This document shows positions 50,977-64,000 of a DNA stretch of 64,000 bases, piece after piece. Under the pieces are notes generated by a model. That model ran no database searches and had not been told where the DNA came from. It was given only the letters and a program-made list of their open reading frames with translations. The translations under genes were made by a program, and so were the position numbers. Positions within the stretch are counted from its first letter, which is position 1, and every line of letters starts with the position of its first letter. Source of the stretch: Seriola aureovittata (taxonomy: Eukaryota; Chordata; Actinopteri; Carangiformes; Carangidae); assembly GCF_021018895.1 (NCBI RefSeq), contig NC_079376.1, positions 13,337,501 through 13,401,500 on the forward strand. The letters are read 5' to 3'.

Positions 50977-51370
50977 AAGGTCACTCTGGGTCTCAGGAAG
51001 TGTCCCGGGATGCAGCGTCCCTCCTTCGCCCGTCTGTGTCTTTCAGCCAGCAAAAACGCCCACCATCGTCCCAGTGTTTTGTTGTCGACATCATCATCAA
51101 TCACTATCATCATCACTGGCATGATCGGTGTGCTTGTTGAAGTGTCGCTGCTGTATCATCACCTTGGCTGCAACTTTGTGTGGTTGTCGTCATGGCAACT
51201 GAGGCAGACTTGCGCCAGAAAGTCTGGGTGTCATCGAGGACTCGTGGGGGCCGTATGTGATTTTTAATGCTTGCTGTTAATGTTTGTGACGCAGACTCTT
51301 AAGATTTAAAAAAAACAAAAAAGCAATGATTGTAGTGAATGACCTCTCGCAATAAATGCACTTTCCTTGT
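50977..51370 (+). other. asap2: asap2 3' UTR (shortest form)
   Basis: Non-coding sequence after the TAA, ending shortly after a canonical AATAAA at 51351-51356. Further AATAAA matches near 52471 and in the 52.9-53.2 kb region could serve longer forms. Confidence 0.6.
51351..51356 (+). terminator. candidate asap2 polyadenylation signal
   Basis: Canonical AATAAA, the first one downstream of the asap2 stop codon, about 375 bases away. Confidence 0.55.
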
Positions 51371-51870
51371 CTTTATCCTTGTTACAACATAAGACGACAT
51401 GTGACATAATGAAGGTTGTATGTACAGTATTCATTTCTCCCGTTTTCTGTTCAGTTGCAATGTACAAACAGTCCTTAAAGTGATAGTACTGAAAGAGTAC
51501 AGCATTGTATTTTAACTTACTAACAACTGTAAAAGTGAACATAGTCAACATGCGTACATTCCACCTCTGTGCATGAGCGATTTTTAAAAGCCTACCTGCT
51601 TCTAGGTGCAACTTTTCAACTCTGTGGTAGCCCTCCTGCATGGAGGTTTTTCTAATGGTGCTAAGTTAACCCCAGAATATGCTAGAAGCTGCCCCCACGG
51701 GAGCGCTTCCCTGTCCCCGTTTCAAAGACAGACCGGCATTGAAAGGGGGAGGCTGCATGTAAAAATAGCCTTCAACTAATCACGCCTGGGAGAACCTGCT
51801 CTCTCAGGTGTGTGTAGTGTAATAGAGCTGCAAACGAATTCAATGTCATGCTACTTCCATGAATGCTTTT

Positions 51871-51871
<1 letters not shown>

Positions 51872-51926
<55 letters not shown>

Positions 51927-51948
51927 GCACACACGCACACACGCACAC
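51872..51948. repeat. (CA)n microsatellite, with CG interruptions at its end
   Basis: About 26 CA units then CGCA-type units. Confidence 0.95.
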
Positions 51949-52819
51949 TCCTCTTACTGTACTATTTTAGGATGATATTCAACAGCAACACTCCCAGTTC
52001 TTCCACCCGTACTGTTTTAGGTCAAATGATGACACTGACTGGAGCTGCAGCAGTCGGTAATTACCTTTATGTCGAGTCTGACACATCAGGCTGTCTTCAC
52101 CTGTCATCTGCCTTATTAGAGGAATAGGAAGTGTGTGTGCGTGTCTCTTCTTCACAGAATAAGCTGAGGATGACAGAATATTGAAGTAAGAGGAAATTTA
52201 AAGAAAAAAGAAAAAGTGTAGGAGCGTGATGAAAGGCGGGAGTTAGCTGTGACATTTGTTGCTTCTTCTTGCCTTTTAGAGCACTCACACTCTTGACAGG
52301 CTGATTTTGTTTCTGTTCACAAATGAGCTAAATTAAGTCTCTTATCTTGACACTCTCTATACAACCAGACAGAGAGAGAAAAGAATATCCTTCCTACAGC
52401 TTAGGCCTGTCATATTTGTACATTTCTGGGGTTCCATTATGTAGAAAGATTAGTTTATCTATAGTGTTATGAAATAAATATAAAACATACAATGTAATTA
52501 ACTTCATTTTGGTTGCAGAGCAACTTTCTTTCTGTTCATAATGTTGATATTGAGGCATTTAACTGAAACCAGAGCCTTCCATGGATTTGTGAATGACAAG
52601 AGGAAAAGCATGTGAAACACAGCTGATACACTCTCTTCATCGTGTTGAATATTAACTCACTGGAGACAGGAGGATTTAATAATCTATTCATGTAAATAGA
52701 TTTGGTTTTGTTTTGTTGATATTTAAATGTTAAGAAAAAAAGAACAGAGTTAACCTGGGCAGGAAATGTCTTTTAATGCACTGGTGAGGAGCAGTTACAG
52801 ATTACGACCTCAGCTGGAC

Positions 52820-52902
52820 CTGTGTGTGTGTGTTTGCGTGTGTGTGTGTGTGTGTGCGTGCGCGCGCGCATGTTTGTGCGTTGGTGCGTGTGTGTGTGTG
52901 TT
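52820..52902. repeat. (TG)n/(CG)n interrupted microsatellite
   Basis: TG runs broken by TTTGCG and a CGCGCGCG block near 52860. Confidence 0.9.
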
Positions 52903-54199
52903 GAAAACACAAATACACTCACACACTACTGGGAAAATAAACATTAACTGTCACTGCATCGACTCTTAACTCTATTGTGCAAGAAAATGGGAAAATGAAA
53001 CTGGAATAATAAAATATTAAATAATACAAGGCTCGGTCTGTTTCTTAAGGCTATGAAGTATTGCTGGCAGCAAATCATGTGATTTGTGGGTGGGGTGGGA
53101 TTTCAGTTGTTTGTCGATGCACAAAACTACTGTTTAAGGCTAATGACCTGCATTTAAAAAATATAACTCCATTTCACTGGTGTGATTATTTTCTAAATAA
53201 AAAGTCAAATGATGTAGCCAGAGCTCCCTCTGATGGGCAGTATTTCAAAATGTCTGCATCCCCGTTTCTGAATGCACTGAAGTGAGAAAACTTGCAGACA
53301 AAAAAAAAATCCATTCAAACGTAAGGACGACACTAACATAGAAAGGAGAAATTACACTTTAATCAGTAAAATACTTATCAAAACAAAACTTTTCCCCTCT
53401 TTTACTGGACCAGATCAAATTCTTTCATTACCTTAATGTCACCTTTTCAACTGAATCTTAACTGGACCAAGGTGAAAGAGGAGACACTGGGTTATTATTA
53501 TGTACAAGGTGAAGCCAAGTTAGTACCACAAATGTAAACATGTTTGTTTTCCTCAGAAATCTTTGTAATGTTACTTACAGCCAATTGATATTCCTCTGGT
53601 GTCAGCGAATCTAATGAAATGAATGCATATTTAATCACTACATAAAAACTAGGAGTAAACAAATCAGAAAATAAACCAAGTTTTTGGTACCAAGAAATTT
53701 GCAGTGTAAAGAAATTTGAAACAAGAGAATGTAAAAGTCAAAACAGTCATTAAAAATGGGTAAATCCCACGTATTAAGAAAAAGCTAAGACTCGTCTCAT
53801 TCAAGTGACAAAGTTAAAGCCTCTTTATACCGTACCTTCCAGTCAGTCACTGCTATTGTACCAATACTGTTTTTCAAAAACAAAACACACAATAATATTT
53901 CTAAACCTCAACAGAGATCCGAGTGATTTCCCAATGAAGAGAACCAGACTGTGTTGTATACGTCTTCAAATGTTTGTACCGTGTTGTTTCTCCACTGATT
54001 AATGTCTTCCATGAATCACCATATGCTGACACAGCTGGGTGGAGATGGGTTGGAAAATCATGATTTTGTACCATAATTTATATTAAATAGGAGTCATTTA
54101 CATCACACTGCTCAAAGCTGTGCACTGTGTTCCAAGGGTTGTTTTTGTTTTTCATGCGACGGTTTCCCTCCTTTCTAAACTTAACTCTTTGCTCTTCAC

Positions 54200-54566
54200 T
54201 TTATTTTAAAAGGTTGAAGAAACAAGTGAGGTGAAGGAAACTAATTCCAGAGGAAATGATTCAGACAAATTCACAGTAGTTCTGTCTCAAATGGAGAATG
54301 GTGGGAAGGTGACCGTACCGAACACGACACTTTGCCGTAATTACAAAAGCTTGAATCATGTTTTCCTTCAAACTAACACAGAGAATCAGGGCGGATTTGC
54401 CCTGCAATTAACCTCTGTGAAAGATCGCAAAGAACAGTTGGAAAAAGAAGGGAAATTGTCACAATTTTTTGGCAGCTATGGTGGTTTTCTTAGTAACTGT
54501 TGTTGCATTTGCAGTTGTTTCACTTCTCCTCTAGACAGATCTCAGCTGCCGTCCATCTCGCTGGCC
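54200..54566 (-). other. itgb1bp1: itgb1bp1 3' UTR (inferred)
   Basis: Minus-strand sequence after the stop codon down to the first AATAAA (plus-strand TTTATT at 54200-54205). A 116-codon plus-strand open frame here is antisense and has no recognised homology. Confidence 0.45.
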
Positions 54567-54638
54567 TCAGGACTTGTCTGATGTCAGTGCGCAGTCAAAG
54601 GAAGCCGACAGCACTTTGCAGATGGACTGAGCCTGCTC
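54567..54638 (-). CDS. itgb1bp1: itgb1bp1 coding exon 6 (last)
   Basis: Encodes [20 protein letters not shown] then DKS and TGA, the final PTB helix. The upstream intron ends in AG on the minus strand. It matches human EQAQAICKVLSTAFDSVL closely. Confidence 0.95.
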   Translation of the reverse strand, partial: EQAQSICKVLSASFDCALTSDKS

Positions 54639-55838
54639 CTGTTCAGACAGATTACACAGAAGGAAAGGAAAATTTAGATATGTAGATTTTTTTCTAAAAA
54701 ATACCCCAAATCTTTATTTTCGATACCCCAATTATTTTAAACTTCGTCGCACTCACAGAGCTGCTGCACTGGTACACCCAAATGCTGCACTCTTCTTGCT
54801 TTGGATCGGTGGTTTTGAGAGCAAGGAGGTTCTTCCCTGCACCGAGGCCATCGTCGTAACACAGCATACGCACTATCAGGTACAGAGGGTGGCGATGCAG
54901 CACATCCTGCGGGGGGGTGGGGGGTGGGGGGTGGGGGCATGTTGTTACTGACTCTTCAGATCGAGCATACATTTCTTCTTCTTTCTGGAATTGCTGAAAT
55001 ATCTGAGTCAGCAGCTTTATGCACAACCTTGTCAAACATATTAACTGATGCTGAATTTCATAAGCCATGCTGTTCGGCTGTATTGATGACTCAGCAATAC
55101 GGCAGAGTCTAATCAATGAGCATTCAGTCTCATGTACAGTATATCACTGTTCTGTTGCTCTGCTACTCACACACTGGTCCAACGAGGCCACTTTGACGCC
55201 GTACTGGGACACTCCCAGAATCATGTCCTCGTCTCCAGGCACGAAGGGCAGCTTTCCGTCTTGCTGTTAAAAGGAGCGGGATATTTATAGTGTCTTCTCT
55301 GTCTCTGAGAGCAGCCATTGCTACTTGAAGTGTGTCCCTGTCTTTTTCCAGCTTCTTACCTGAGCAGAATCAATATAGTTGATGAGGTCCAAAGGTTCCT
55401 GGAGGGTCTTGCTCATGTTAAACTGTAACTTCTCAATGGCTCCCACATACCTTACCCGGAACTCGGCACAAGTGTCAGATGTACTGTTACCTGAGGGAGC
55501 CATATGTCAAACAATCAGTTGGTTAAAGAAGAAAAGGGGATAATATAAGAAGGCAGGATGCGGGTTAAATTTGTTGATTTTCGTGAGTTTGCTGGCTGAC
55601 CTGAGCTCTTGGTGGAGTCTGTATCGAGGCTGGCGACGGTGCTCGATCTGGAGAGGCCTCCCAAACTGGAGTCCACAGACTGTAGTGAGACCAAAACATG
55701 ACATGGTGTTAGCTGCGTTCAATAAGACAGTAGCGATTCCCTGTAGATGTGTGTGTGTTATTGTACCTTGCTTTTGGTGCTGATCTCACTGCTCTGCGAG
55801 CTACTGCTGCTGTGGCGCTTTTTGACTTTCCGGAACAT
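54567..55838 (-). CDS. itgb1bp1: ITGB1BP1 / ICAP1, integrin beta-1-binding protein (gene-level entry; 6 coding exons, complete)
   Basis: Six minus-strand exons join in phase to 198 aa plus stop; human ICAP1 is 200 aa. The start is MFRKVKKRH, with a basic nuclear-localisation-like stretch, then a Ser-rich N-terminus. [10 protein letters not shown] contains the Thr that CaMKII is reported to phosphorylate in human. A PTB domain runs from about residue 58 to the end ([48 protein letters not shown]). Family knowledge: the PTB domain binds the membrane-distal NPxY motif of the beta1-integrin tail and competes with talin and kindlin; the N-terminus binds KRIT1/CCM1, and the protein shuttles to the nucleus. 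The gene is tail-to-tail with asap2 and head-to-head with cpsf3. A 5' non-coding exon near 57.1 kb is inferred. Two upstream ATGs lie just before the chosen start. Confidence 0.95.
54757..54906 (-). CDS. itgb1bp1: itgb1bp1 coding exon 5 (PTB)
   Basis: 50 whole codons, [20 protein letters not shown] through [10 protein letters not shown]. The donor is gtgagt on the minus strand. A longer open frame runs on into the intron but does not resemble the family, whereas exon 6 does. Confidence 0.95.
54911..54938 (+). repeat. G-rich tract (four G-runs) at the itgb1bp1 exon 5 acceptor
   Basis: Four runs of five to seven G separated by single T on the plus strand. On the itgb1bp1 transcript it is a C-rich pyrimidine tract directly before the exon 5 acceptor. 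Confidence 0.9.
55171..55263 (-). CDS. itgb1bp1: itgb1bp1 coding exon 4 (PTB)
   Basis: 31 codons, [20 protein letters not shown] then [11 protein letters not shown]. The last codon is Cys where human has Tyr before DVLHRH. Two overlapping donors exist; the one giving whole codons is used. Confidence 0.93.
55360..55490 (-). CDS. itgb1bp1: itgb1bp1 coding exon 3 (start of PTB)
   Basis: Encodes (G)[19 protein letters not shown] through [12 protein letters not shown]. Acceptor ctcag and donor gtaaga on the minus strand. It matches human [18 protein letters not shown]. Confidence 0.95.
55601..55679 (-). CDS. itgb1bp1: itgb1bp1 coding exon 2 (Ser/Thr-rich region)
   Basis: Encodes [20 protein letters not shown] then DSTKSS. 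It is nearly identical to the human segment with the CaMKII-site threonine. Acceptor ctacag, donor gtcagc on the minus strand. Confidence 0.95.
55767..55838 (-). CDS. itgb1bp1: itgb1bp1 coding exon 1 (start codon)
   Basis: 24 codons, [20 protein letters not shown] then TKSK. The start has A at -3. The donor is gtacaa on the minus strand. The N-terminus is the known KRIT1-binding, nuclear-targeting part of ICAP1. Confidence 0.94.
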
Positions 55839-55882
55839 CCTTCACCATGACGACAGCATCCAGCCCTCCAGCCCCGCCGAAT
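55839..55882 (-). other. itgb1bp1: itgb1bp1 5' UTR segment with two upstream ATGs
   Basis: Sequence between a candidate acceptor (minus-strand tgatccag) and the start codon. One ATG (55859-55857) opens a 5-codon frame ending in TGA at 55842. A second (55848-55846; G at -3, G at +4) opens a 15-codon frame that overlaps the main start and ends in TAG at 55801. The pyrimidine tract before the acceptor is poor, so this exon edge is uncertain. Confidence 0.5.
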
Positions 55883-57075
55883 CTGGATCATCACAGACCA
55901 CAGTGTTAAACACAAGACAGGATTGCCTTCTCAAGTCTCAACAGAGATGATGAATAATTGAAGGCAGTGTTGTTTAAATTTTTAATAATGGCTGAATGAG
56001 AGTGTAGACCTTTAGCTACATAATATGTTTTGGCCATCCACACAGATATCCTAATTAAAGTAACCATAAATATGCTTAAAAATATCAGGGTGTAACTTTA
56101 AAAAAACAGAAAGAAATGAATGTCTCTAAGTTGTTTTGCAGTTAGTTCCAGTGATCTGTTGCCATGGTTATTAGGTCCAAACTCAACTAAACATGTTAAA
56201 AAACTGAATTAGCAATTAACCATTCAAATTAAAAGTGTGAATCTTTATGTGAATAAGTAGGTTTTGATATTTTCTGCTGAAATTTTAAGTCAATACTTCA
56301 GAAAGTGCTGCCCGGAACATAAATATTTTGAGTAGAAGATGAGTTAAGAGTAAAAAAACCGAGGCATATTTTACTTTCAGTTTCAATTTACCATACCTTT
56401 TTACTTTCCCTCATTCCCCATTCAACAGCTAAAGACAAAAAACCTTCGTGGGTAAAACAATTGAATTTTATCATAAAAAAACAATAATACACTGAACTAA
56501 CATTGTAGTAAATGGTACCTCTATGGTGCTTATAATACTGAGTAAATATTGAAGTTTTGAGTAGCTGGTTCAAATGCGGGTCATTTTAAGGTTGTATTTT
56601 ATGGAGAGAGTAAGCATGAAGCTACTGAAGTCAAAAAAGGGGGTTGCACCTGTTACTGTTCAACTTCTTCCAGCTCCATCATGTCAGAGTAATAGTACTG
56701 AAAGGTTTAGTGAGGATGTGTCTGTACCATGGGTCCATGATGTTTACTGGGGTGAGGTTTGTGGGTGAGCATTAAAAAAAAATTACATTTGAGCCCCCAT
56801 GACACAAATGATACACCAGACACCAGAATCAACAGGTAACGTTTGATCATTCATGTACGTAGCTAACCACACATGATTAGCCGAAAACATTGCTACTGTA
56901 TATATACTGTAACTTACATCCCTGAAAAAAAGAGCAACCCGTCCTACTCCACCTTAAATGTCCCCCACCGCATTCATTTTCACACTCAAGTTGAAACCCG
57001 ACGACTTTCACGGGGGGGGGGTTAGCAAACACAAACACAATGTATTAAGTGTGAGCTACATATCTTACAGCTTAC
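55883..57075 (-). other. itgb1bp1: inferred itgb1bp1 intron 1
   Basis: 1.2 kb between the candidate 5' non-coding exon and the first coding exon; AT-rich, nothing else recognised. Confidence 0.5.
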
Positions 57076-57420
57076 CTGTTTGGACTGTGTGTCTCAATGT
57101 TCCGTCAAAAGTTAATTTTCTTCAAACGCGGTTTTGTGTTTATGTAGTTAGACTCCGCAGCTTCGCTTTGAGTTTCACAGCCTACACCCAACACCACTTA
57201 AAGGCGACGCATCTAAATATTCAACCAAATAGCACCTGGGTAATATATATTGTCAAGGGAGTGATAATACGAAGGATTTTTAAAGATATCTATGACAGCC
57301 ATATCCTCTTTAACATTTAGGTGTTTTATTGGTATGAATTCGTTACAGCAACGACAGACCAACGTCGGAGTCGGAACTTTTGTCAACGCTCTTGATTCTC
57401 GTCGGCGGTATTTTGGCACA
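57076..57420 (-). other. itgb1bp1: inferred itgb1bp1 5' non-coding exon 1
   Basis: A strong minus-strand donor (aacag before gtaagc) sits at 57076/57075, with promoter-like sequence further up. The far edge (transcription start) is a guess; only the donor is visible. No coding potential of note. Confidence 0.4.
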
Positions 57421-57525
57421 CCACCGGAAGTGTGCCGTTTTCGATCTCATTCATTCAACAAACAGTGCAGTTATGACTGAAATTCCTTTTTATTTTTTCA
57501 AATTTGCCTGGTAAATTCGGCAAAC
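57421..57525. promoter_or_regulatory. candidate bidirectional promoter of itgb1bp1 and cpsf3
   Basis: This stretch separates the inferred itgb1bp1 exon 1 from the cpsf3 start codon. It contains ACCGGAAGTG at 57423-57432, a full ETS/GABP-type site typical of housekeeping bidirectional promoters. No TATA box is evident. The start sites themselves cannot be read from sequence. Confidence 0.55.
57423..57432 (+). promoter_or_regulatory. ETS/GABP-type binding site
   Basis: ACCGGAAGTG matches the ETS-family consensus base for base and lies about 95 bases before the cpsf3 ATG, in the divergent intergenic region. Confidence 0.55.
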
Positions 57526-63118
<5,593 letters not shown>

Positions 63119-63545
63119 GAACAGAGACGGGACTGCAGGCCAGCCGACATGTTCAATACCAGTTAGACAGACGAAAGTTAACAAGCAGATTTTATTTGTG
63201 AGCGAAACACTGAAAATAACACGTGCACCTAAGGATCACAGTGACTTGTCTATCTGATAGATTAGTCTGACGTCCATGTTTCTACACTACTGCGATCTAT
63301 AGAGTTTTTCGCTCATTCTTGTATCACACATACATTTGACAAATCACTCACAATGTAACTTGCCTGGTCTGTTTTGGTGTAATCAAAAGCCTTGGCAGCC
63401 AATCGCACTCCCACCTTGTGAATTCTATCTGAAAAGACTAGATTGGCCTTTTACTAATTAAGAGAACATTAAGGAGAGTTCCTGATCTGTGACCATAGAG
63501 CCACCATCTAAGGGAAGGAAATAAATAAGCTATTGTATGTAGATA
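63119..63545 (+). other. cpsf3: cpsf3 3' UTR (shortest form)
   Basis: Non-coding sequence after TGA with an AATAAA at 63520-63525. Longer forms toward 63.8 kb are possible, but no second canonical signal was seen there. Confidence 0.55.
63520..63525 (+). terminator. candidate cpsf3 polyadenylation signal
   Basis: Canonical AATAAA about 400 bases after the cpsf3 stop codon, with T-rich sequence following. Confidence 0.55.
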
Positions 63546-64000
63546 GGATTTTTTTAAAATAAGATTTTAGTGTTGTTTTTTGTCTTGCAAGCACTTTTAA
63601 TTATATTTAATAAGTTAACTGTATTTAAGTTTAAATGCACTGAAGCTTTGTTTGACATGAGTTTGTTACTAATGTGCACTGATAGGACTGACTTGTGTTT
63701 ACTTATAACTGTGATGTGAACTGTGAATTTCTAAATGCACTACATCTGTGTTCATTGTATAATGTTTCAACAAAAATGTTTTATAAAAATGTGTGAGTCA
63801 GTTATGGTGTCAGCTCTTTTCTTATTTTAAAATTCAGTCTGCATTATTTTGATGTTTTAAATCAGTGGTAGCCTTAATGACTGAGGGGATTGTTACATAC
63901 ATATCAACAAAAACAGAAGACCCAAGCAACAATTATTTCACTGTGCTCTCACAGTTATGGATCATAAGTCATTTATTTGTTAAATATCTGGACAATATAA
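63546..64000. other. sequence after cpsf3
   Basis: AT-rich, no exon or gene recognised. It may belong to a longer cpsf3 3' UTR. Confidence 0.4.

Larger units (their letters stand above)
51371..54199. other. region between the converging asap2 and itgb1bp1 3' ends
   Basis: No gene recognised. A CA microsatellite (51872-51948) and a TG/CG-rich microsatellite (52820-52902) are present, with several AATAAA words on both strands. Confidence 0.6.

Noticed and set aside
54231..54581. 116-codon plus-strand open frame
   Set aside because: Antisense to the itgb1bp1 3' UTR and last exon; no recognised homology or splice structure.
54694..55116. 140-codon minus-strand frame as one single itgb1bp1 exon
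   Set aside because: Only 54757-54906 matches the family; the frame reads through the C-rich acceptor on one side and a gtgagt donor on the other, and the true C-terminus is exon 6.

Overview
This is vertebrate nuclear DNA, most likely from a teleost fish, probably a spiny-rayed one. The genes are split by GT-AG introns. Long (TG)n, (CA)n, (CT)n and (GAT)n tracts are frequent, and short degraded transposons of kinds common in fish are scattered through the introns. Three protein-coding genes account for essentially all coding sequence. Every exon below was placed by translating across splice junctions and checking reading-phase continuity and agreement with the vertebrate protein families as I remember them; no database search was run.

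Layout. (1) 1-51.4 kb, plus strand: asap2, the Arf GTPase-activating protein with BAR, PH, ArfGAP, ankyrin, proline-rich and SH3 regions. The first coding exon (about 42 residues in human ASAP2) is not in the window, so bases 1-14127 are intron 1. Twenty-seven coding exons from 14128 to 50976 give 936 codons plus stop. (2) About 54.2-57.1 kb, minus strand: itgb1bp1 (ICAP1), six coding exons, complete, 198 aa, tail-to-tail with asap2. (3) 57.5-63.5 kb, plus strand: cpsf3 (CPSF-73, the pre-mRNA 3' end endonuclease), 18 coding exons, complete, 690 aa, head-to-head with itgb1bp1 across a short promoter region with an ETS-type site. The order and orientation ASAP2(+), ITGB1BP1(-), CPSF3(+) match human chromosome 2p25.

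The three genes are not one pathway. Asap2 links Arf6/Arf1 GTP hydrolysis to membrane curvature and focal adhesions. Icap1 binds the beta1-integrin tail and KRIT1 and so also acts on adhesion. Cpsf3 is a housekeeping RNA-processing nuclease that shares a promoter region with itgb1bp1.

The most interesting non-coding signal is in asap2. Intron 9 begins with about 22 AC repeats three bases after the donor and ends with about 69 GT repeats eight bases before the acceptor. In RNA the two ends can pair and bring the splice sites together. Several other asap2 acceptors (exons 3, 12, 16 and 23) also abut simple repeats. The non-coding remainder holds two LINE relics, several MITE-like repeats, two perfect inverted repeats, a decayed minisatellite and many microsatellites. 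I saw no RNA genes, CRISPR arrays or intact mobile elements.
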